DNA from: UMGS172 sp045546915 | GTDB taxonomy: Bacteria > Bacillota > Clostridia > Oscillospirales > Acutalibacteraceae | Reading direction: 5' to 3' | Length of the DNA stretch: 64,000 nucleotides | Assembly (NCBI GenBank): GCA_045546915.1 | Contig: JAZQDU010000027.1 | Coordinates: forward strand, 62,001-126,000 | Shown here: positions 59,255-64,000 of the stretch, piece by piece | How the letters are laid out: each line of letters starts with the position of its first letter | How positions within the stretch are numbered: position 1 is the first letter of the stretch | The notes under the pieces: model-generated | Databases searched by the model: none | What the model was told of the DNA's origin: nothing | The model's input: the letters and a program-made list of their open reading frames with translations, nothing else | Program-made: the position numbers and the translations under genes

Positions 59255-59291
59255 AAAAAGATGTGTGGAAATTTTCTACACATCTTTTTTT
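59255..59291 (+). terminator. Terminator of pnp
   Basis: Arms AAAAAGATGTGT (59255-59266) and ACACATCTTTTT (59278-59289) followed by further T residues. Confidence 0.88.
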
Positions 59292-59324
59292 GTAAATCTT
59301 TTTATAATAAGTATCCAACAGGTA

Positions 59325-59353
59325 TTGTAAAAAGGTTTAAAGGAATGTATAAT
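59325..59353 (+). promoter_or_regulatory. Promoter of the TrmO-like gene
   Basis: TTGTAA (59325-59330), 17-base spacer, perfect TATAAT (59348-59353). Confidence 0.75.
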
Positions 59354-59380
59354 AAATAAAAACTGCTATGGAGAATTAAA

Positions 59381-60061
59381 ATGCCCGAAACGCTTAAAGT
59401 TATTGCGCGAATTTATACTGCGCACAAAGAAAAATTCGGTATTCCAAGGCAAAGCGGAATGGTATTATTGCCCGCCAAAATTGTGTTTGAACCCGAATAT
59501 CGTGACCCTAATGCTATAAGAGGTCTCGAAGGCTTTTCGCACATTTGGGTGATTTGGCAGTTTTCTAAAGCCAAATGCGACTCTTGGCAACCAACGGTCC
59601 GCCCACCACGTCTTGGCGGAAACAAACGTATGGGCGTTTTTGCCACACGTTCACCTTTTAGACCAAACTCAATTGGGCTCTCTTCACTAAAACTCGAAAA
59701 GGTTGAGTTTAACGCCAATTTAGGCCCTGTTTTACATGTTACGGGCGCAGATATTTTAGACGGAACACCGATATATGACATTAAACCATACATTGCTTTT
59801 TGCGATAGTCACCCCGATGCAGTTTGTGGTTTTTCGGAAAGTTATAAAGAATACAAACTAAAGGTTGAAATTCCTAAAGATTTGTTAAACGCTATCGACC
59901 AAGATTTAATCGAATCGATAACAGAACTTTTAAGTTTAGACCCAAGACCGTCATACCAAAACGACCCCGAACGCATCTATGGGCTTAACGTTTCGGGATA
60001 CAGTATTAAATTTAAAGTGGCTGATGACCTACTTACAGTAACCGAAATAGAACAAAACTAA
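59381..60061 (+). CDS. trmO: tRNA (N6-threonylcarbamoyladenosine-37-N6)-methyltransferase TrmO
   Basis: SAM-dependent methylation of t6A37 to m6t6A in tRNA-Thr is the established role of the TsaA/YaeB family. The 226-residue beta-barrel protein has KFGIPRQSGM near 19-28, LEGFSHIWVIWQF, and the signature GVFATRSPFRPNSIGLSSLKL near 85-105, with DGTPIYDIKPYI later. ATGGAGAATTAAA precedes the ATG at 59381. It acts downstream of TsaD, encoded elsewhere in the window. Its own promoter makes it a separate unit; the next gene starts 62 bases on. Confidence 0.93.
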   Translation: MPETLKVIARIYTAHKEKFGIPRQSGMVLLPAKIVFEPEYRDPNAIRGLEGFSHIWVIWQFSKAKCDSWQPTVRPPRLGGNKRMGVFATRSPFRPNSIGLSSLKLEKVEFNANLGPVLHVTGADILDGTPIYDIKPYIAFCDSHPDAVCGFSESYKEYKLKVEIPKDLLNAIDQDLIESITELLSLDPRPSYQNDPERIYGLNVSGYSIKFKVADDLLTVTEIEQN

Positions 60062-60123
60062 ATTCACTTTTACCATTAATAAACGAAAAATCGTATAAAA
60101 TAAACCTTAAAGGAGTTTTATTT

Positions 60124-60921
60124 ATGATAGACAATACCGCCATGTTTAAATTATCGTACGGCCTTTATGTGCTTTTCTCAAAAGACGAAAAGGATAACGG
60201 ATGTATTATCAATACAGCAACCCAACTAACTGCTGAACCGCTTACGCTTATGATAGCCGTAAACAAAAATAACTACACCGAAAAAACAATTTCAAAAACG
60301 GGTATATTTAATATCTCGACCCTTACCGAATCCACACCTTTTTCGGTTTTTGAACGTTTTGGTTTTCAGTCGGGTGCAAACACCGATAAATTGGCAGGGT
60401 TTAACACTGTTAACCACAGTGAAAACGGGCTTTGCTACTTGACGGAGTATTCTAACTCATTCATTTCGTGCCGTGTGACCGACCAAAAGGACATGGGTAC
60501 TCACACTGTGTTTTTTGCCGAAGTTACCGAAGCCAAAGTTTTGTCAAACGAGCCGTCGGTCACCTACGACTACTATTTCAAAAATATCAAACCCAAACCC
60601 GAAACCAAAAAAAATGGTTATGTTTGCAAAATTTGTGGCTATGTTTATGAGGGTGACGAACTGCCCGAAGACTTTATTTGTCCTTTATGCAAACACCCCG
60701 CCTCAGACTTTGAGCCTATTGGCAATAAGGAAGTTAAAGAAGAACCTAAAACAAAATCTGTAGGTGACGTTTACAAATGTTCTATTTGTGGCTACGAATA
60801 CGACCCAGAAAAAGGTTTGCCCGAAAAAGGAATAGCGCCCGGCACACCGTTTGAAGAATTACCCGACGACTTTATCTGTCCTCTTTGCACTGTGCCTAAG
60901 AATTTGTTTGTAAAGAAATAA
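60124..60921 (+). CDS. Flavin reductase-like protein fused to two rubredoxin domains (Hrb-type)
   Basis: A 265-residue electron-transfer protein. Residues 1-155 form a flavin-reductase/FMN-binding split barrel (KLSYGLYVLFS, NGCIINTATQLT, FNISTLTE, GTHTVFFAEV). Two rubredoxin domains follow: a short one (C168, C171, C186, C189; CKICGYVYEG and CPLC) and a full-length one (C219, C222, C252, C255; CSICGYEYDP and CPLC). Moorella high-molecular-weight rubredoxin (Hrb) has this plan with one rubredoxin and passes electrons to flavodiiron proteins for NO or O2 removal. Two tandem rubredoxins are uncommon. AAAGGAGTTTTATTT precedes the ATG at 60124. No partner oxidase is adjacent. Confidence 0.9.
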   Translation: MIDNTAMFKLSYGLYVLFSKDEKDNGCIINTATQLTAEPLTLMIAVNKNNYTEKTISKTGIFNISTLTESTPFSVFERFGFQSGANTDKLAGFNTVNHSENGLCYLTEYSNSFISCRVTDQKDMGTHTVFFAEVTEAKVLSNEPSVTYDYYFKNIKPKPETKKNGYVCKICGYVYEGDELPEDFICPLCKHPASDFEPIGNKEVKEEPKTKSVGDVYKCSICGYEYDPEKGLPEKGIAPGTPFEELPDDFICPLCTVPKNLFVKK

Positions 60922-60950
60922 CACATAAAATCTATTTTTCTACAAATTAC

Positions 60951-60979
60951 TTGCATTTGTTACAACTATAATATATAAT
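60951..60979 (+). promoter_or_regulatory. Promoter of the lysine riboswitch-nhaC unit
   Basis: TTGCAT (60951-60956), 17-base spacer, perfect TATAAT (60974-60979). Initiation would be at about 60986, exactly where the riboswitch begins. Confidence 0.8.
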
Positions 60980-60985
60980 GTCTTT

Positions 60986-61160
60986 AAAGATAGAGGTTGC
61001 AAAAACTAAAAGTATGGTGAATAAAGCACGGAAATGCCCGCCAAAAAGGAGTTTTTGCCGAAACCTAAATCCTTTTTCCGAAGGATTTTAGGTTGGGATA
61101 CGTTAGAATATGACGTATACTGTCACCTGAATTTTTGTGTGGAGTGCTATCGGTTAAAGA
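60986..61160 (+). ncRNA. Lysine riboswitch (L box)
   Basis: Core elements appear in order: AGATAGAGGTTGC at the 5' side, AAGGAGTTTTTGCCGAAAC, GGTTGGGATACG, TACTGTCAC, and GTGGAGTGCTATC closing P1. The variable P-loops between GAAACC and GGTT also pair (CCTAAATCC/GGATTTTAGG). It fills most of the 314-base gap between genes. Lysine binding would favour the terminator that follows. Confidence 0.92.
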
Positions 61161-61180
61161 TTATTTGTCTTGTCGTTATC

Positions 61181-61217
61181 GGCCACACATTGATTTAGTG
61201 TGGCCTTTATTATTTTA
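61181..61217 (+). terminator. Riboswitch expression-platform terminator
   Basis: Arms GGCCACAC (61181-61188) and GTGTGGCC (61198-61205) with a T-rich tail. TGTGTGG at the end of the aptamer (about 61137-61142) can pair with CCACACA instead, forming an antiterminator. Confidence 0.88.
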
Positions 61218-61235
61218 ATTTGAGGAGAAGTGAAA

Positions 61236-63032
61236 ATGAACAAGAAAAAGTTTCTAACGTTTTTGTTAACGGCTTTAATTCTTATCACCGTTGTCGGTGT
61301 GCTTTCTGCCGTAATGAAAACAACCACTATGGTTGACTGCGCCGATTGTATTGAAGGCAATACATACGAGTACGCTTGCAACATTTGTAAAGGCGAAGGC
61401 GTGGTTGACGATGCTGATTGCACAAGTTGTAACGGTATTGGTGCCGCAGGTATTGCAACCGCTTGCGAAAGTTGTGCAGGCACCGGTGAAGTTGCTGCTA
61501 CAAGCAACTATTATGCAACCTTTATGTCGCTTGTACCCGCTTTCATCGCCATTGTGCTCGCCCTTGTAACTAAAGAAGTTTACAGTTCTTTGTTTATCGG
61601 TATGTTGACCGGTGCATTGCTCTACCACAACTTTAATTTGGTTGGCACGGTTGACAGCCTTGTGCAAGACGGTCTTATTGCAGCCGTTTCGGGCACTGCA
61701 GGTATCTTCGTATTCCTTGTAATACTCGGCATTATGGTTGCGCTCATAAACAAAACCGGTGGTTCCGCTGCTTTTGGTAACTGGGCAAAGACACATATCA
61801 AATCAAAGGTCGGAGCTATTCTTTGCACCTTTGTTTTAGGCGTACTTATCTTTATTGACGACTATTTTAACTGCTTAACAGTTGGTTCTGTTATGCGTCC
61901 TGTTACCGATTCGCACAAAATCAGCCGTGCAAAATTGGCATTTATCATTGACGCTACCGCAGCACCTATTTGTATGATTGCTCCTATTTCATCTTGGGCT
62001 GCAGCCGTTTCGGAATACACCGCCGGCGTTACCAACGCTGCAGGTGAACAAATTTCCAGCCTCGGTCTTTTCATCAAGGCTATCCCCTACAACTTCTATT
62101 CGCTTTTAACACTCGTTTTCGTTGTTGCTCTTGCACTTATGAAGTTTGACTTTGGTCCTATGAAAAAGCACGAACTCAATGCTCAAAACGGCGATCTATT
62201 TACCTTTGGCGGTGAAGTTTCTAACGAAGAAGAGGCACAAATTGAAGTTAATACCAAAGGCAAAGTTATCGACCTTGTTTTCCCCATCATTGTTCTTATT
62301 GTTGCATCAGTTTGGGCACTTATCTACATTGGCGGTTTCTTTGACGGCGAAAGTTTCGTCGATTCATTCGGTAACACCGATGCTACAGTAGGTCTTCCTT
62401 TAGGCGGCATTATAGCCCTTGTTATTACTGTTGTATATCTTCTTTGCCGCGGCCTTGTATCATTCAAAGATGCTATGGCTTGCATACCCAAAGGCTTTAT
62501 TGCAATGGTTCCCGCAATTCTTATTCTCACAATGGCAACCAGCCTTAAAAACATAACCGGCCTTTTAGGTTCTGACACCTTTGTTGAAACCGCATTGGCA
62601 GGTGCCGGCACTCTTTACAATTTCTTACCCGCAATTATCTTCCTTGTTGCTTGCGGTATTGCATTTGCAACCGGAACTTCTTGGGGTACATTTGGTATTC
62701 TTATCCCAATAGTACTTGGCGTATTCGAACCCGGTAGCGAACTTATGGTTATTGGTATGTCGGCTTGTCTTGCCGGTGCTGTTTGCGGTGACCACTGCTC
62801 ACCCATTTCGGACACAACAATTATGTCTTCAGCAGGCGCACAATGTGAGCACGTTAATCACGTTTCGACCCAGTTGCCCTACGCTATTACCGTTGCAGCC
62901 GTTTCGTTTGTTTGCTACCTCATAACAGGTTTCGTTCAGAACTGGCTTATTGCACTTCCCATTGCAATTGTTTTGATGCTCGGTACATTGTTAGTTATCA
63001 AAATGGCAACCGCTAAAAAAGCAACCGCATAA
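61236..63032 (+). CDS. NhaC-family Na+-coupled transporter (probable lysine transporter) with DnaJ-type cysteine-rich insert
   Basis: A 598-residue membrane transporter of the NhaC/ion-transporter superfamily with about eleven helices. After the first helix (6-26) comes a segment at 35-85 with four CxxCxGxG-type repeats: CADCIEG, CNICKGEG, CTSCNGIG and CESCAGTG, the pattern of the DnaJ zinc domain. The transporter core follows (VFLVILGIMVALINKTGG, FIDDYFNCLTVGSVMRP, DHCSPISDTT, in family order). The lysine riboswitch indicates lysine import rather than Na+/H+ exchange, as for other riboswitch-controlled NhaC members. GAGGAG sits eight bases before the ATG at 61236. The role of the zinc-ribbon-like loop is unknown. 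Confidence 0.88.
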   Translation: MNKKKFLTFLLTALILITVVGVLSAVMKTTTMVDCADCIEGNTYEYACNICKGEGVVDDADCTSCNGIGAAGIATACESCAGTGEVAATSNYYATFMSLVPAFIAIVLALVTKEVYSSLFIGMLTGALLYHNFNLVGTVDSLVQDGLIAAVSGTAGIFVFLVILGIMVALINKTGGSAAFGNWAKTHIKSKVGAILCTFVLGVLIFIDDYFNCLTVGSVMRPVTDSHKISRAKLAFIIDATAAPICMIAPISSWAAAVSEYTAGVTNAAGEQISSLGLFIKAIPYNFYSLLTLVFVVALALMKFDFGPMKKHELNAQNGDLFTFGGEVSNEEEAQIEVNTKGKVIDLVFPIIVLIVASVWALIYIGGFFDGESFVDSFGNTDATVGLPLGGIIALVITVVYLLCRGLVSFKDAMACIPKGFIAMVPAILILTMATSLKNITGLLGSDTFVETALAGAGTLYNFLPAIIFLVACGIAFATGTSWGTFGILIPIVLGVFEPGSELMVIGMSACLAGAVCGDHCSPISDTTIMSSAGAQCEHVNHVSTQLPYAITVAAVSFVCYLITGFVQNWLIALPIAIVLMLGTLLVIKMATAKKATA

Positions 63033-63050
63033 AATTAAAACTTAATAGTA

Positions 63051-63086
63051 AGCGACCCGCTGTTTTTAACAGCAGGTCGCTTTTTT
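63051..63086. terminator. Terminator after the NhaC-family gene
   Basis: Arms AGCGACC-GCTG and CAGC-GGTCGCT with a one-base mismatch, followed by TTTTTT; A-rich flanks allow use from the converging gene as well. Confidence 0.85.
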
Positions 63087-64000
63087 ATACATTAAATATT
63101 TCATTAATTACAGGCTCACAAAAAGCTTTTAGTTTTTCAAAATCCATAGCCTTTATATAATGTTTTTCCGTTTCGTCATGAACTTGCTTTGCCTGTTTTA
63201 GTGTCGCGGTGGCAAGATTCAGTGCTTCTTGTAACACCGTTTGGTCTTGCGGTATTGTGGGATAATCCAAAAACTTATAAAACTGCTCGGCAAATACTTT
63301 GTCGGCAATATCATCGCACTTATTTAGGCAATAATCACGCACAATAAACAACGAACAGTCGGGCACTTCAATAGCATCAAATAAAGTGTTTGGCAATATG
63401 GGGTTTTTGTAAACTATCACGTCGTAACCCCTTTTTAATGCCGACGTTTTAACCATTTTAAGTATCTTATCGGCGGCAACTCCGTATTGGTCACAGACAA
63501 CAACCTTTATTTTGAGCCTTAATGTCGCATTTTCGGTAAAATATTTTACCCCTTTGGGCGTTACACCTCCCAAAAATCTGACCTTTTCGCTCGATTGACA
63601 AACCTTAAACGGAAGATACTTTTCAACAAGCGTTTTGGCAAAGTTTTCGGCATCAGTCGAATTGAAACTACCGCTAACCCTATTTAAAACGGCCTGACAA
63701 ATACCGCCTGCGGCACAAATATAGTTTCTTGCGATGTTATGAAGCAGTTTGTTTTGCTTAAACGATATTTTAAGGCTTTCCGGTTCCGAAAACTTTTTCT
63801 CATCCCAAAACTCACCAAATGCAAGTATTTTATCGGCAACACCGGGAAGTACAGGGTCTATAATGTGGGGTGCCGTGCCGTCTAACACCACCTTTTTTAT
63901 TTCAGGAAAAATCACCGCATCTAAAGAATCGGGGTCACCCGTACAATATACAACCTCTGCTAAAAGCCCTTGTTCTTCCCCCACCTTTAAAACCTCTCGC
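63085..64000 (-). CDS. P-loop ATPase-like protein (PRK06851 type), N-terminus beyond window
   Basis: The frame is open to the right edge, so the visible 305 residues lack the N-terminus. DPDSLDAV and VVLDGTAPHIIDPVLPGVAD, quoted as family blocks, and FLGGVTPKGVKYF resemble a Firmicutes ATP-binding family of about 370 residues that normally has a GxxGxGKST loop near the start, which would lie just outside. The second half resembles a duplicated P-loop domain, but the expected Walker A appears degenerate (VCDQYGVAADKIL). A GTG at 63984 is in frame but is not credible as the true start because the conserved sequence continues upstream. Function unknown. Confidence 0.72.
   Translation of the reverse strand, partial: REVLKVGEEQGLLAEVVYCTGDPDSLDAVIFPEIKKVVLDGTAPHIIDPVLPGVADKILAFGEFWDEKKFSEPESLKISFKQNKLLHNIARNYICAAGGICQAVLNRVSGSFNSTDAENFAKTLVEKYLPFKVCQSSEKVRFLGGVTPKGVKYFTENATLRLKIKVVVCDQYGVAADKILKMVKTSALKRGYDVIVYKNPILPNTLFDAIEVPDCSLFIVRDYCLNKCDDIADKVFAEQFYKFLDYPTIPQDQTVLQEALNLATATLKQAKQVHDETEKHYIKAMDFEKLKAFCEPVINEIFNV

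Noticed and set aside
1..64000. Mobile elements, prophage genes or CRISPR arrays
   Set aside because: No transposase, integrase, terminal inverted repeats or regularly spaced repeats were found; the short inverted repeats are terminators or promoter elements.

Overview
The window looks like a chromosomal segment of a spore-forming, strictly anaerobic member of the Clostridia, most plausibly an Oscillospirales/Ruminococcaceae-type gut bacterium. The grounds are moderate-to-low GC, many TTG and GTG starts behind strong Shine-Dalgarno sequences, spoIIID and spoIID genes, IreB, WalJ, ThyX, a complete rnfCDGEAB operon, a Na+-pumping decarboxylase beta subunit, and rubredoxin fusions. The genus call is inference. 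I saw no rRNA, tRNA, insertion sequence, phage gene or CRISPR array. The segment is almost entirely core-genome-like, with one small accessory-looking locus near 31 kb.

Layout. 0-1.7 kb: 3'-truncated secreted protein with InlB-type repeats. 2-3.3 kb: OadB plus a small OadG-like subunit. 3.4-6.3 kb: proBAC. 6.4-8.8 kb: feoAB. 8.9-9.6 kb: TtcA-like thiolase. 9.7-18 kb: cell-envelope region with GtrA, an FAD oxidoreductase, YhaM, a wHTH-LicC-like nucleotidyltransferase, a small membrane protein, a YidC-CDP-glycerol glycerophosphotransferase fusion and a divergent LTA-synthase-like phosphatase-superfamily enzyme. 18-24 kb: dusB, then polA, LMW-PTP, rimI, tsaD and a C-GCAxxG-C-C protein. 24-31 kb: spoIIID, GT2, LRR lipoprotein, mnmE, mnmG, SDR. 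31-32 kb: divergent XRE regulator and SLOG-like gene. 31.7-37 kb: spoIID, a membrane protein, ireB, murA, walJ, rlmH. 37-41 kb: rpmG-secE-nusG-rplK-rplA and rplJ-rplL with leader RNAs. 41-48 kb (minus strand): thyX-tmk-DJ-1-MTHFS-mltG-U32 and a class B PBP. 48-51 kb: prs and DUF1846. 51-56 kb: rnfCDGEAB. 56-60 kb: rpsO, pnp, trmO. 60-61 kb: flavin reductase-rubredoxin fusion. 61-63 kb: lysine riboswitch and NhaC-family transporter. 63-64 kb: truncated P-loop ATPase.

How the genes fit together. Rnf links reduced ferredoxin to NAD+ reduction with ion export. OadB and NhaC are further Na+-linked membrane proteins, so a sodium-based membrane energetics is likely. The ribosomal, SecE/NusG, PNPase, tRNA-modification (MnmE/G, TsaD, TrmO, DusB, TtcA, TrhP-like U32) and polA genes form the information-processing core. 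ThyX-Tmk-MTHFS supply dTTP and folate one-carbon units. The 12.7-18 kb block suggests a phosphodiester-linked envelope polymer.

The most unusual items are: (1) the YidC-glycerophosphotransferase fusion and its LicC-like, small-membrane-protein and phosphatase-superfamily neighbours; (2) an NhaC-family transporter under a lysine riboswitch, carrying a four-repeat DnaJ-type CxxCxGxG domain after its first membrane helix; (3) SecE with a four-helix N-terminal membrane domain; (4) RnfE with a cysteine-cluster plus acidic tail; (5) the XRE/SLOG pair with overlapping promoters and operators. Several start codons are placed downstream of the longest possible reading frame where the ribosome-binding site dictates; this is noted per gene.
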